From positions 113,848,501 to 113,912,500 of the forward strand of contig CM075669.1 of NCBI GenBank assembly GCA_037962975.1: a stretch of DNA of 64,000 nucleotides, in the 5' to 3' direction. The notes below the pieces were generated by a model. That model made no database searches. It was not told where the DNA came from and was given only the letters and a program-made list of their open reading frames with translations. Shown here piece after piece: positions 35,347-47,355 of this stretch; position 1 is the stretch's first letter, and each line of letters begins with the position of its first letter. Origin of the DNA: Clitoria ternatea (lineage: Eukaryota > Streptophyta > Magnoliopsida > Fabales > Fabaceae). A program made the position numbers and the translations under genes.

Positions 35347-35806
35347 ATGGCTGGCCAGGATGGTACTACTAGGTCTGACTCACAGGCCATAGGTTCCTCT
35401 ACTCGGAAGAGTAGAGGTGTTACCCGGATGCAGGATGTTGCACTTAGGCGTCATCAGGGAGAGAGGTTGCGTGTTGACGTCAATGCCAACACTGGTAGAT
35501 TTGGTGGACCACATGGCTCAAAGTTCAGCAGTTACTTGGGAGTCGTGGCATGCACAAAGGTGCCCATTATTATCCCTAACTAGGATAATGTCGACGAGGT
35601 CCTGAAGAACTATATCTGGAGTGATATTCTGGTAAGTTAAATATGTTATATTAATTACATTGTGTTAATTATTTTAATATATTGTTTCATGTAATTCATA
35701 TACTGACTATTTCCCCCTTGTAGGACTCTTGGGATATACCAGCACATGACATACCGAGGAGGAAAATCCTCAGTATCATTGCTGAGAGATGGAGGTCATT
35801 CAAGTC
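35347..35806 (+). pseudogene. TNPA-like/Ulp1 gene of CACTA K, 5' part
   Basis: The second gene of K. ATG at 35347 follows a splice-acceptor-like TTTGGACAG, so a non-coding exon may precede it. Exon 1 (to 35631) is basic and encodes SRGVTRMQDVALRRHQGERL, a typical start of plant Ptta/En/Spm proteins. It has one in-frame TAG at 35581 and ends at CTG/GTAAGT. Exon 2 begins at 35724 after CCCTTGTAG and encodes WDIPAHDIPRRKILSIIAER and WRSFKS, the conserved core of this family. It is interrupted at 35806 by Sirevirus B. The reading continues at 54461. Confidence 0.85.
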
Positions 35807-36063
35807 TGTATTTATATGTTGATGTAGGTTTTGATAATGACACAACAAATGAAGATGTTATCAAGCAATTAATTATAATTGATGATGAAAAATTGATGAA
35901 TATCAAGAATATATGATAAAGCATTTTAAGTGGCTTAAATCAAGAGGAAAAGGATCATCAAAGTGCCTAAGGATCAAAGGATTGGAACCATAATTCATTA
36001 AATATCAAAAATGGCTCAACAAAACATGGAAAAATGACAATCAGCTACAAGATTCACACTTAT

Positions 36064-36358
36064 AATGAATCAATTCCTACATTATTTTGGTGCAGGAAAG
36101 TAAAAATTCAAGCAATGAATCGATTCTTTATATACCATGAATCGATTCACTCGGTGTTTATAGCCCAGAATGTGATTTTGCCATGAATAAATCGATTCCC
36201 ACTAAGGATGAATCGATTCACACAAAGAAATTACACCCAGGATTTCATTTTTACAAGAATGAATCGATTCCTCCCTACCTTGAATTGATTCATGCGCTAA
36301 AACTTGCACAGAAACACTAAATGAATTGATTTCTTTATGAAACAAATTGATTCATTCA
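36064..36358. repeat. TGAATCGATTCA palindrome array in 5' LTR B
   Basis: About ten perfect or one- to two-base-off copies of TGAATCGATTCA, arranged in pairs with spacers of about 15-40 bp, between the U3 start and the TATA box. Confidence 0.88.
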
Positions 36359-36533
36359 GTTCAAATAGTTCTGGAACATTAAGTTAAAACATGTTACAAC
36401 CTGGAATCGCAAATTGGGAGCCTCAGATCGTATTTCATGCATAATGCTCCATTAAGCAAACAAAAGCAAGTCCCATTACGCAATTTATGGATCTAATGAA
36501 TTTTTTAATTGCAAAGAAGCCATGCCTTGACAC

Positions 36534-36542
36534 TATAAATAG
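36534..36542 (+). promoter_or_regulatory. TATA box of 5' LTR B
   Basis: TATAAATAG, about 175 bp downstream of the palindrome array. The 3' LTR has the same at 53481-53489. Confidence 0.7.
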
Positions 36543-37515
36543 CAGAAGAGTTGAAGGCATTCAACACACCAAGTAGAGAAGCAATTCCCTCTGTTCTTTC
36601 TCTTCCTCTCCTACGTAACTTTCTTTTTTCTTTGCTAAAAGCTTACTGTCCTTATCAATTGGCAAATTACTTTGAGAGTGTGAGCAAAATTATTTTTAAG
36701 AGCAAAATTTGCATATTATTTCTTGAGAGAGAAAATTATTTTTTTTAAGTGAGCTAAAATTTACATATCCTCTCTTTGAGAGTTATCATTTGGTGAAATC
36801 TTTAATTTGTATATCCACTCTATTAGAGAGTTACTCTTGTATTCTAAACACTAAAATTTCTAGAGTTTGTGGGTTGGGTTTCAACCTTGTAAATTGTGAG
36901 ATTGAGAGATTGGGTGGGGTGCCCTTGTACTTGTGGGAATTGGGTTCTTGAGTGTGGGACACTTGGAAGCCGCGATTGCTCAAAGTTGTATCTCTAATCT
37001 CCAATAGTGGAAATCCTCTAAGTGGGTTGCTTAGAGGCGAGACGTACACCGGTGTGGTGGAACTCGTATATATCGGTTTGTAAATCTCTCTTCCCTAAAC
37101 TCATTTAATTTGTGCTCTTAACTTGCTTACTTAATTTATTGTGTTCATAACTTGATTAATTAACTCTTTCATTATTGCTAATCAAAATCAGTGCATATTC
37201 TATTAAGTTGTTAATTGTTTAGAATAACTATTTTAAGTAATATTCTTGAATTATTCTTTCTAAGTACCAAAAATAGTGTTGTGATTAATTTGTTACTATT
37301 ACTTGAATATTACTTTATCTCTTAAGTGAACTTATTTGTTATATACCTATTGCTTATCAATTTACCTTATGCATAAATTGTTATCATTTGGATTAAATTT
37401 ATTATCTTCATTAAGCATAATTATTAAAGAATCAATTTCAAAAGCATTCTAAGTAAAATTTTTAATACTCAATTCACCCCCCCTCTTGAGTAATTGAGGC
37501 CACTTAGTTAACAAG

Positions 37516-37527
37516 TGGTATCAAAGC
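37516..37527 (+). promoter_or_regulatory. Primer-binding site of B
   Basis: TGGTATCAAAGC, one base different from the initiator tRNA-Met complement seen in A, C and D (TGGTATCAGAGC). 2 bp from the LTR end. Confidence 0.88.
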
Positions 37528-37569
37528 TTGACTCTTGGTAGATCAAGCTTAACAGCTTCAAGAGAACAA

Positions 37570-39190
37570 ATGGCCTCAAATTCTCTAAACCTTTTTCCTG
37601 AGAGTGGTGCCACAAATAGACCTCCCGCTTTCAATGGTGAGGGTTACGCTTTTTGGAAAGAAAGGATAAAAATTTTTGTGCAATAAATTGATTTGAAAGT
37701 ATGGAATGCTATTGAAAAAGGTCCTTTTATACCTATGCATATTGTTGATAATAAACAAATAGAAAAACATATGGATGACTGGACTAGTGAGGAAGAAAAG
37801 AAAGTGCAGTATAATTACAAAGCAAAAAATCTTATCACCTTAGCCTTAGGACTCGATGAGTTCTTTAGAGTAGTTACATGTAAATCTGCTAAGGATATGT
37901 AGGATACCCTTCAAATAACTCATGAGGGAACTAGTGATGTTAAGGACACTAAGATTAGTACTTTAACTAGTCAATATGAAAGTTTTAGAATGAATTCCAA
38001 TGAATCTATTATAGAACTTCAAAAGAGATTTACTTTGATTATTAATCATCTTATTACTCTTGGTAAATCTTACACTAACAAGGAACCTATCCACAAAGTT
38101 CTAAAAAGTCTTACTAGGGAATGACAACCTCTTGTTACTGCCATCAAGCAATCTCCCAATGTAAATGATATGTCCCTTGCCACATTTTTTGGTAAGTTAC
38201 AAGAACAAGAACAAGAGTTGAAAGATTTGAAACATGCCAAGGAAGAAGAAAAAGCCTCAAAGAAGAAAGGGTTAGCTCTCAAAGCCACCTCAATTGTTGA
38301 AGATGAATCCGAGAGTGATCTTGATGAGGACGAAGAATTAGGCCTATTCGTGAAACGCTTTGGAAAACTTATGAAGAGCAAACGTTTCCAAACGAATTTC
38401 AAATCTCAAGGTAAGAAACCTATTCTTAAAGAAAATTCTTCTTCACCTACTTGCTTTGAATGTGGAAAAGAAGGACACTTGAAGATAGATTGTCCAAATC
38501 TAAAGAAGAAAAACAAAGATAGAAAAGGAAAGATAAGAGCCTATATCGCATGGGATGAAAATAAGATAAGTAGCTCGGATGAATCGGAAAATGAAGAAGC
38601 CAACCTCTGCCTCATGGCCAACAACCAAGATGAAGATGATGAGGTAAATTTTCATGACTTAGATAAAAATGAACTACTTGACGCTCTAGAAGAATTGTAT
38701 GATAAATTTATAAAAGTTTCTAATAAGCATAAGTTATCTAGAAAAACCATTGACACTCTTAAGATGCATCTTATGGAAGTATGTAAAGAAAATGAAATGT
38801 TAAAAATGGAAGTAGTAAAAGTACAAGCATGCTCTAGGACCAAACCTTGTAAATTTGTAAAGAAATGTGATATTCTAGAAACTAAGGTTTTAGACTTGAA
38901 TAGAACATTAGAAAAGTTTACAAATGGTAGAGACAACCTAAATATTTTACTTGGAAAACAACGTTGCATGTTTGATAAACTGGACTAGGTTGCAATGCCT
39001 ATAAGAAACAAAAGAATTATAAGAACTTCTTTATACCACCTAGTAAAACTGCATCACCTTTCATGAAATGCAATTATTATGGTTTTAAAGGACATAGTGT
39101 ATCTAATTGTAATGTTAGAAAGCTAGGGCCAAAGGTTGTGAGAAAAGTATGGGTTCCTAAAGGAACATTACCTCAAACTAACCTATAAGG
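37570..39190 (+). pseudogene. Sirevirus B gag, broken
   Basis: ATG at 37570 (MASNSLNLFPESGATNRPP). In-frame stops occur near 37684, 37900 and 38122, the last just before a long open stretch (from about 38170) with KLQEQEQELKDLK and an acidic DESESDLDEDEE. The zinc knuckle CFECGKEGHLKIDC and a long coiled coil with many Lys-Glu pairs follow. A frameshift at about 38985 puts the second knuckle-like motif (CNYYGFKGHSVSNC) in another frame. It is the best-preserved gag middle of the four elements and was used as a guide for A and C. It would form the virus-like particle; as it stands no full protein can be made. Confidence 0.9.
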
Positions 39191-39936
39191 ACCCAACATA
39201 AAATGGGTACCAAGTTCTCTAACTTAACATGTTTTATAGGTATGCTTTAAAGCGAATAGCACCCATTAGTATTTGGATAGTGGGTGTTCAAAATATATGA
39301 CGGGAGATAAAAGTAAGTTCATTTCACTTACTCCACGAAATAAAGGATTCGTTACATATGGAGATAACACAAAGGGAAGAATTCTAGGAATCAGAAATGT
39401 TGGTAAAAATTCTTCCACTTCTATAAATGATGTATAATATGTTGAGGGACTTAAACATAACTTGCTTAGCATTAGTCAATTATGTGATAAGGGCTATAAA
39501 ATTGTTTTCGAATCAAACAGTTGCATAATTGAAAATAAGCTAAACAAGGAAATAAAATTCGTTGGTCAAAGAGTTGATAATATTTATATGATTAATCTTG
39601 ATTGTCTTGCTTCAAATGATGTGCAATGCTTCATAACTAAAGAGGATGAATCATGGCTATGGCATAGAAGAATTGCTCATATTCATGTAGACCATTTCAA
39701 TAAACTTGTTTCGAAAGATTTAGTAATTGGTTTACCAAAATTGAAATTTGAAAATAAATTTTGTGATGCATGTCAAAAGGGAAAACAAGTAAAGGTTTCT
39801 TTTCAAGCAAAAAATGTCATTTCAACAAATAGACCTTTACAACTTTTACACATGGATTTATTTGGACCTTCAAAGATTAAAAGTTTTGGTGGAAATTATT
39901 ATGGTCTTGTGATTGTGGACGATGATTCTAGATATA
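39191..39936 (+). pseudogene. Sirevirus B protease remnant and integrase N-terminal half
   Basis: The protease region keeps the active-site-like phrase YLDSGCSKYMTGD with stops around it. The frame from about 39462 encodes SISQLCDKGYKIVFESNSC, the pre-integrase HRRIAHIHVDHF and CDACQKGKQ, and LLHMDLFGP with the first catalytic Asp. It breaks off at DDDSRY where LTR E is inserted (target ATATA at 39932-39936). The second half is at 49453. With E removed the two halves are in register, so E inserted into a continuous integrase frame. Confidence 0.9.
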
Positions 39937-41731
39937 TGTAACACCCCTGATTTTCTAGACTCGAATCCTGATGTAATCAAAACAAATAATTAATAAAAAT
40001 GCGAATAAATTTTTTTTCACGTTTAGAATATTTCCTGAACACAACTACGATTACATCAATACCCAAATCACAAAGAACCAAAGAGTGAGACCTAATAAAA
40101 TATAACTGGATCGTGAAATAGTTTGCCCCTAACGGTATACAAAATAACAGAGTTTTACAGCGGAAGAAGAATGTGTATACCGGGCACATGCCTAGTCCCA
40201 TATATGAAGATATGAGAAAAGGCTCGGCAGAGCATGCAATGGCATATCATAAGCCTAATAGACAACCATTATCATTTTACATAATCACATGAGCATGCAA
40301 TGTCTAATATATATGTATATACATATCTATATGGTCATGCATCATACATCTCCAATACCCATATCCCATAATTGGTCATATCCGATTCACTTCAAAACAT
40401 ATGTCATCAACAATTATACATTCCCAAAATGGGCTGCATATTCAGCACTATTTTATTCATCAAGCGGGTATGAGTCCATATACCCCCAAATACCAATACA
40501 ATATCCACTTATATCATTATTCACAATACATTCAAAAATATCAATAAATATCAACACTATCATGTATATTCATTCACAATTCAATAAATTACAATCGCTG
40601 CCGGCCAAGGCATTCCATTACCACTATTTTACCTTCACCAAAGCTTTTCTTTAAAAATGTTCTCTTCCCATGACATCCCTGCATCAATACTAAAAAGTAG
40701 ACCACATGGGAGAGTGAGTTATACATTTCAAATGACGATATAAATACAATTGAAATTATGTGCATATGCATATCAACATCATGTATGCTTTGCTAAGCAC
40801 ATCCATAGTCATCATAGATTATTAATTCAACAATATATATACTTATTTCATACTTGTTCATCAAATTATAGCAAAGCAAGCATATACACATCTATCACAT
40901 CGCCACAATGGGTTAACATCATCAACATCGACCATTCCAGTCTTTTCTCAAAGCCACCATAGGCTAACATCATTATTATCAATCATAAATAAATACGCCC
41001 TTCATTACATTGGGCCATAACATACATATCATCATATTCAACATCATTTCGTATATTCATATCATTTATAACTTTTATGTGGTCTTTTGGTATATTAATT
41101 ACCCATCTCATCAACACTATACCACCATCTCAATCATCATCAATCATCATCATATTTTGGCATATCTCTATGCTATATGCAAATGCTCTTATGGCTAATG
41201 CATATGCACAATGGAATAGACAACAAATGCGGATCCGACTGTGGGAATAAACACCAGATTGTGGGTTCAAGCATGATCACATACCATGCCTCTACTGCAG
41301 TAGTAAAATATGTACACATATATCATAATGCATGCATAATCACCAAATTTTACTGGTACCAAACCGCATCGCCCATAATGCAACACCTGGCCATTTTCAC
41401 CATGACTGCGGTAAACAACATAATCAATATATGGTGTTGCGGGCCGGCCAGATCTCAAATCATGGCGGCTGTGATCCCATGGACCACCGAGGTCACCTGC
41501 TCATCAAGAGCTACCCCCCACAAGGGTCGGCCACATGTAGCTCTCCGTATCAATACATGGGCGGCTTCGTGACTTACACACCGAGTCACAGGGGAAACAA
41601 CATATTGCTCGTGCACTGAGCTACCCTCTCACTGGGTCGGCCGAGGGAACTCCCCTAACGTTCCAACATCGACGACTATGATATGCCATGGATACAATGC
41701 AATGCAAATCAAATACATTCTCACTCTGTGC

Positions 41732-42811
41732 TGTTAGCCTAGGTGGCCTCTAGGAAACTCAAGGGGGGGGTGAATTGAGTAGTTAGGAACTTTCTCACTA
41801 ATAAATTTCTCCTCTAAAAACTCAATATGCAATGATATGTGATTTGAATAATAATGCTTAAAACATAAAGAGTTTATGGGTTAGAGAAGTGCAAACAGAG
41901 ATTTATACTGGTTCGGCCAACCACTGCCTACGTCCAGTCTTCTCAAGACACCCTTGAGGAAATTCACTATAATCAAATCCCTTGATTACACCACAATGGG
42001 GACTCACACCCCGATCACAAATGCATTGGATGCTACACCACACCCAAGCACATCACCCTTGGATACTACACCATACCCAAGAACATCACCCTTGGATGCT
42101 ACACCACATCTAAGAAGAACACCCTCAGAGATACACCACTCTGAGTATCAATCTCACTTTAGAGATAAAGAACTCTATAGAAAAACTCTCTTCAAGAGTA
42201 TGATGAACAAATTGAGGAACAAGAAGAGTAATAACTCTATTAAGAGAATATGGCCATTATTGCTCTTAAGAAAAGATTGGAAGTATTTTTGTATTGGTGT
42301 TATTGGTGTGCTTTTGCAAATCAAATACCCTCCTATTTATAGGAGAAGAAATGCCTTCAAGAGGTGTGAAATTATTGATTAAAATAATTAGAAAGGTACC
42401 TCTTGGATAAAATAATATTTTGTGAAAAGTTATAATGTTTCAACATGATTTTTTGCTTTCTGATCACGTTGTAATCGATTACATAAAATAGGTAATCGAT
42501 TACAGCCATTTAAAATCAGTTTTAAAACATAACGTTCATATTGTAATCGATTACTTAAACATGGTAATCAATTACATTGCTGAGGTAATTGATTACACCA
42601 ATGAGGTAATCAATTACACGATGTAATTGATTACACTAATGAGGTAATCAATTACATTCCATCAGAATGTATTCTTATTTTAAAACCTTTTTATATTAAT
42701 GGCCGTAGTTTCTTTTTATAGAGTCTTACTTTCATTATGCCTTGGTCTTGGATCTTCATTCTTGATCTCTGGCATTGGCCTTGTCATTATCAAAATCCTT
42801 CATGGTCTTTA
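41732..42811 (-). repeat. 3' LTR of D
   Basis: 1080 bp, with palindromes at 42470-42659, TATA box CTATAAATAG at 42333-42342 and three tandem 33-bp units (GGATGCTACACCACACCCAA) from 42028. A plus-strand ORF of about 140 codons appears here and again in the other LTR. It overlaps U5 and is not a gene. Confidence 0.93.
42470..42659. repeat. TGTAATCGATTACA palindrome array in LTR D (left)
   Basis: About seven copies of TGTAATCGATTACA or the variant TGTAATTGATTACA, perfect or near-perfect, separated by 8-40 bp. The same array is at 45839-46027 in the other LTR. Confidence 0.92.
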
Positions 42812-42836
42812 TTCTCCCCCTTTTTGATGATGACAA
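42781..42836 (-). promoter_or_regulatory. Polypurine tract of D inside an inverted repeat
   Basis: TTGTCATTATCAAAA (42781-42795) and TTTTTGATGATGACAA (42821-42836) are inverted copies flanking the LTR end and the tract AAAAAGGGGGAGAAT (minus strand). Further tracts lie near 42962, 43031 and 43146. Confidence 0.8.
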
Positions 42837-43059
42837 TATTTCATTGATTTCATGACTCTTTTTATGCTTGACATGGTATACTAAATCTTCAAGTCTTGCG
42901 TCCATGTTGTTAATCATGTCTTGCATATATGTTGTTGATATCAAAACCTTAGTTCTTCATTCTCCCCCTTTTTGATATTGACAACAATTCCTGAGAAGAA
43001 AAATAAACAGCATGCAAGATACAAGATTTTCTCCCCCTTAATTTTGGTTTAGTTGACAA

Positions 43060-43144
43060 GGTTTGATTGATTTTTCTCTTATTTTGCTTCTCATATATTA
43101 ACCAGGTTTGATTGATTTTTCTCTTATTTTGCTTCTCATATATT
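43060..43144. repeat. 45-bp tandem duplication in the 3' untranslated part of D
   Basis: GGTTTGATTGATTTTTCTCT and the following bases to CATATATTA occur twice in direct succession, nearly identical. Confidence 0.9.
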
Positions 43145-43373
43145 ACTCCCCCTTTGTCAATGGCAAAAAGAATATAAGAGCATAAAGTTTTAGCAAAGAG
43201 TGATGCACCTTGTTGTTTGATGTCACTCGTTATTTTGATATTGCTCTTTGTTACTTGTTGATTGATAGATGCTTCAAGAAATGTGTTGACTTTTCTTGTG
43301 GGTAAGAGTTAATCCTTAAGTGCCTCCCATCAATGATAATTCCTGCATTATTATAAATATTTGATCTTGGTAC

Positions 43374-45044
43374 CTAAATTTTCTTGGGTCCTTGTGGGTT
43401 AGACGTGGATACTATATTCTTAGGAACCCAAATCATTTTTGTCTCAGTATAGCCTTTGTTCCTTATATGACATGTTGATGCACTGTGACCTTTTCTCACA
43501 TAATGAGAGAATTTAACAAATGGGCTAGTTGAGGTCTTTTGTGAAATAAAGAGATTTTTCTGTAACTTTTTCTTTTTGGAAGGATCAGATCCTAGTTCTG
43601 CTTTTAAATGACATTTTTGTTTTCCAAGAAGAATATCTAGGTTATCTCTTCCTATAGTAAATTTAACTAATGCATTTTTCAAATCATCAATCTCTTGAAT
43701 ATGCTTTTGACATGTTGAACATGTATGTTTAATGATAGTTTTATTTTTAAGCTTAGTTTCTAAGTCTTCCTTTTCTTCTTTAACTTGTCCTAGTTCATGA
43801 TTGACCTTTGATAGACTTTCTTCTAAGATTAGGTTAGAATTTTTCATATTTAAGAATTTCTTAGCTAGTTTTTGATATTCATTATGAAGATCTTCAAAAG
43901 CTTCTTGCAATTCATCAAATGTAGGATTTGAGTCATTTACCTCTTAGGTGTTAGTCATTAGGCACAGATTTGCGTCTTCATGGTCTGATTCCTTGGACGA
44001 GCTTAAACCATTTTCATCCCAGGTAATATAAGCTATTCTTTTATTTTTAGGATGCTTTTTCTCTTGCTTGTCAGACTTCTTATTTAGTTTCGGACACTCC
44101 ATTTTCATATGTCCATATTTTCCGCATTCAAAGCATTTTGGACCTTGGTTAGATTCATCATTTTTGAAGGAATTCTTGAAGTTCGGCTTCCTTTTCCCTT
44201 CCTCTTTCTTTAGAAACCTGTTAAATTGTTTAACAAATAATTAAAGGTCATTATAATCATTTATACCTTCTTCATCATCTTCTTCATCATCTTCTTCATC
44301 ATCTTCTTCATTACTTTCTTTAATGGTTGATGATGATGCTTTTAGAGCAATACTTTTCTTCTTTTTGTTGCTTTCCTCATGTTGATTCAATCTTTTAAGC
44401 TCGAGTTCATGCTCTTGTAATTTTCCAAAGAGTGTTGCAAGGGACATGCTTGACAAATCTTTTGATTCTGATATAGCAGTTACTTTTGGTTGCCATTCCC
44501 TGTTCAAGCATCTTAATACTTTATCAATCAAATCTTCATTTGAAAAGGTTTTTCCTAAGCATGCAAGATGATTGATTATATGAGTGAATCTCTTTTGCAT
44601 GTCTTGTATGCTTTCATTGTTGTTCATTCTAAATAATTCATATTCCCTAGTTAGGGTATTTATTCTTGATCTCTTAACTTCGCTTGTTCCTTCGTGAGTT
44701 ACTTCTAAGGTATCCCACATCTCTTTTGCTGTCTTGCAATTAGATATTCTAAAGTATTCGTCCATTCCTAAGGCTGAGGTTATTATATTTTTGGCCTTGA
44801 GGTTATATTGGACTTTTGTTTTATCCGCACCAGTCCATTCACTTCTTGGTTTAATCATGGTCACTTCTCCAACTACTTTGGTTGGTATGAATGGACCATT
44901 TTCAATGGAGTCCCATATGTCTATATCAATAGCTTCTATGAATATTTGCATACGGGTTTTCCAATATTGATATCCTACTCCGTTAAATACAGGAGGTCTA
45001 TGTATGGAGTTTCCCTCAGGAAAGATAGGATTGAAAGAGGCCAT
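43374..45044 (-). pseudogene. Gag of element D, two in-frame stops
   Basis: ATG at 45044 gives MASFNPIFPEGNSIHRPPVF. It is open for 267 codons through KVQYNLKAKNIITSALG, MQKRFTHIINHLACLGK and SLATLFGKLQEHELELK to a Lys-rich patch and an acidic tract of DDEE repeats, then a TAA at 44241. The same frame continues with the zinc knuckle CFECGKYGHMKMEC, a stop near 43945 and, from about 43910, a coiled-coil region. A degenerate second knuckle follows (SHYVRKGHSASTC, first Cys lost), ending near 43374. The N-terminal half is intact and clearly diverged from gag of A, B and C. The gene could make a truncated capsid protein without the RNA-binding knuckle. Whether that is functional is unknown. Confidence 0.9.
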
Positions 45045-45083
45045 GGATCTTCTTGAGGTTGTTAAACCTTTTCCAAGATACGA

Positions 45084-45095
45084 GCTCTGATACCA
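45084..45095 (-). promoter_or_regulatory. Primer-binding site of D (initiator tRNA-Met)
   Basis: TGGTATCAGAGC on the minus strand, 2 bp from the LTR end at 45098. Confidence 0.92.
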
Positions 45096-45097
45096 CT

Positions 45098-46180
45098 TGT
45101 TAGCCTAGGTGGCCTCTAGAAAACTCAAGGGGGGGCGGGTGAATTGAGTAGTTAGGAACTTTCTCACTAATAAATTTCTCCTCTAAAAACTCAATATGCA
45201 ATGATATGTGATTTGAATAATAATGCTTAAAACATAAAGAGTTTAAGGGTTAGAGAAGTGCAAACAGAGATTTATACAGGTTCGGCCAACCACTGCCTAT
45301 GTCCAGTCTTCTCAAGACACCCTTGAGGAAATTCACTATAATCAAATCCCTTGATTACACCACAATGGGGACTCACACCCCAATCACAAATGCATTGGAT
45401 GCTACACCACACCCAAGCACATCACCCTTGGATACTACACCATACCCAAGAACATCACCCTTGGATGCTACACCACATCCAAGAAGAACACCCTCAGAGA
45501 TACACCACTCTGAGTATCAATCTCAGTTTAGAGATAAAGAACTCTATAGAAAAACTCTCTTCAAGAGTATGATGAACAAATTGAGGAACAAGAAGAGTAA
45601 TAACTCTATTAAGAGAATATGGCCATTATTGCTCTTAAGAAAAGATTGGAAGTATTTTTGTGTTGGTGTTATTGGTGTGCTTTTGCAAATCAAATACCCT
45701 CCTATTTATAGGAGAAGAAATGCCTTCAAGAGGTGTGAAATTATTGATTAAAATAATTGGAAAGGTACCTCTTGGATAAAATAATATTTTGTGAAAAGTT
45801 ATAATGTTTCAACATGATTTTTTGCTTTCTGATCACGTTGTAATCGATTACATAAAATAGGTAATCGATTACAACCATTTAAAATCAGTTTTAAAACATA
45901 ACGTTCATATTGTAATCGATTACTTAAACATGGTAATTGATTACATTGCTGAGGTAATTGATTACACTAATGAGGTAATCAATTACACGATGTAATTGAT
46001 TACACTAATGAGGTAATCAATTACATTCCATCAGAATGTATTCTTATTTTAAAACCTTTTTATATTAATGGCTGTACTTTCTTTTTATAAAGTCTTACTT
46101 TAATTATGCCTTGGTCTTGGATCTTCATTCTTGATCTCTGGCATTGGCCTTGTCATTATCAAAATCCTTCATGGTCTTCA
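45098..46180 (-). repeat. 5' LTR of D
   Basis: 1083 bp, starting TGAAGACCATGAAGGATTTT at the right, with palindromes at 45839-46027 and TATA box CTATAAATAG at 45702-45711. Compared with the left LTR it has a 3-bp insertion in a G run, small differences and scattered point changes. Confidence 0.93.
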
Positions 46181-46766
46181 TGTGCATCCTGAATGTATAC
46201 ATATTACCATGCTTTCATTCTAGGGGTTTTCATCTCATTATTCATTACCATTGTCTCATGTATACATATATATGTATATATATATATATTGGTGTGGCAT
46301 TCACATCATTTTCATTATCATATTTCATACCACACATACAAGATCATGCTTGTATCACACACAATGGCACACAACAATTTATCAATATTGACGATCATCC
46401 TTTACTCAAGGAAATGATCCACAACTTCATTCATCATCACGTAATACCGATGTCATCTTCGATTCATTGGGATATAACAATTACTAAGTCATCCATTCAT
46501 TCACTCATCAATCTTAAAATTATTCTAGGTTATCTCTCATAACCCCACCACCAAGTTGTCTTTATCATTCCATCATGTCCCACTCTCAGTGGTAAGCATA
46601 TCATAGTTAATTCATCCCCAAGCATATCATTAAGTCTCTAACCTTCACTTTATCATACCATGTCTATATATCCCATATTCATTCCTCAAGTATCATATAA
46701 TGTAGAGAAAAGGGTTTAACATAAGCCCAATTCAAAGGAAATGAAATAAAAATTCAATTTGGGCAA

Positions 46767-47355
46767 CTCGCTCAAGCGAGACCACACTCGCTTGAGCAAG
46801 ATCAGTAGGACTCGCTTGGGCGACCCCTTTCGCATAAGCGAAATGCTTCCAGTAGCGCCCCCACGCTCACTCGCTCGAGCGAGATTCCCTTCCACATGGC
46901 CACTCGCTTGAGCGAGTAGAGTCACAGCATCAGACCCCTCACGCCCGCTCAAGCGACTCATGCTCGCTAGAGTGAAAATCATGCAGTACCTATTCTAGAC
47001 TTGCTCGCTTGAGCGAGATACAATACACCTCATCACTCGCTTAAGCGAGACTCACCCAGTGCCACATTTCCACTACGCTCGCTCAAGCGTGGCCACGCCC
47101 GCTTGAGCGAGATTCGTCCAGTATCTCACCAGCCTTATTGTACGAGCGAAAAACATCCAGTATCAATTTTCTCTCTCGCTCGCTCAAGCGCAGCCATGCC
47201 CGCTTGAGCGAGATTTGCCCAGTGTCTCCCCTGCTCACTTCACATTCGTCTCGCTTGAGCGAATAGCTCACTCGCCTGAGCGAGATTAGGCCAAAGGCCA
47301 TAATAATGGTACAGGGGATTCTCGCTTGGGCGAGAATCCATCTCGCCTGAGCGAG
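46767..47355. repeat. CTCGCTTGAGCGAG palindrome array in LTR E
   Basis: Some twenty copies of CTCGCTTGAGCGAG and variants (CTCGCTCGAGCGAG, CTCGCTTAAGCGAG, CTCGCCTGAGCGAG), at intervals of about 25-35 bp with unrelated spacers. The array is far richer in GC than the surrounding DNA. Confidence 0.93.

Larger units (their letters stand above)
35807..37513 (+). repeat. 5' LTR of Sirevirus B
   Basis: 1707 bp, TGTATTTATATGTTGATG to TTAACA. TTTTGATAATGACA lies near the start, the palindrome array at 36064-36358 and the TATA box TATAAATAG at 36534-36542. Nearly identical to the 3' LTR with scattered substitutions. One palindrome of the 3' copy is collapsed here (CAAGATTCAC against CAAGAATCGATTCAC). 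Confidence 0.93.
41732..46180 (-). mobile_element. Gag-only Sirevirus-type retrotransposon D, TSD TGTGC
   Basis: Complete small element of 4449 bp. LTRs lie at 41732-42811 and 45098-46180, the primer-binding site at 45084-45095, and the target duplication TGTGC at 41727-41731 and 46181-46185. Between the LTRs are a gag gene and polypurine tracts but no protease, integrase or RT. The LTRs differ by about 20 substitutions by eye. It is the innermost and therefore youngest insertion of the nest. It must have used enzymes from another element to move. Confidence 0.93.

Noticed and set aside
40289..41619. ORFs of 90-131 codons rich in His, Ile and Tyr within LTR E
   Set aside because: Low-complexity AT-rich LTR sequence; overlapping in several frames with no domain.
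41954..45751. Two nearly identical plus-strand ORFs of about 140-150 codons (41954-42382 and 45299-45751)
   Set aside because: They are the same sequence in the two LTRs of D, antisense to the element, with an internal 33-bp repeat; not an independent gene pair.
46767..47355. Regularly spaced repeats resembling a CRISPR array
   Set aside because: The repeats are imperfect palindromes of 14 bp with variable spacing in a plant LTR; there is no leader and no cas genes.
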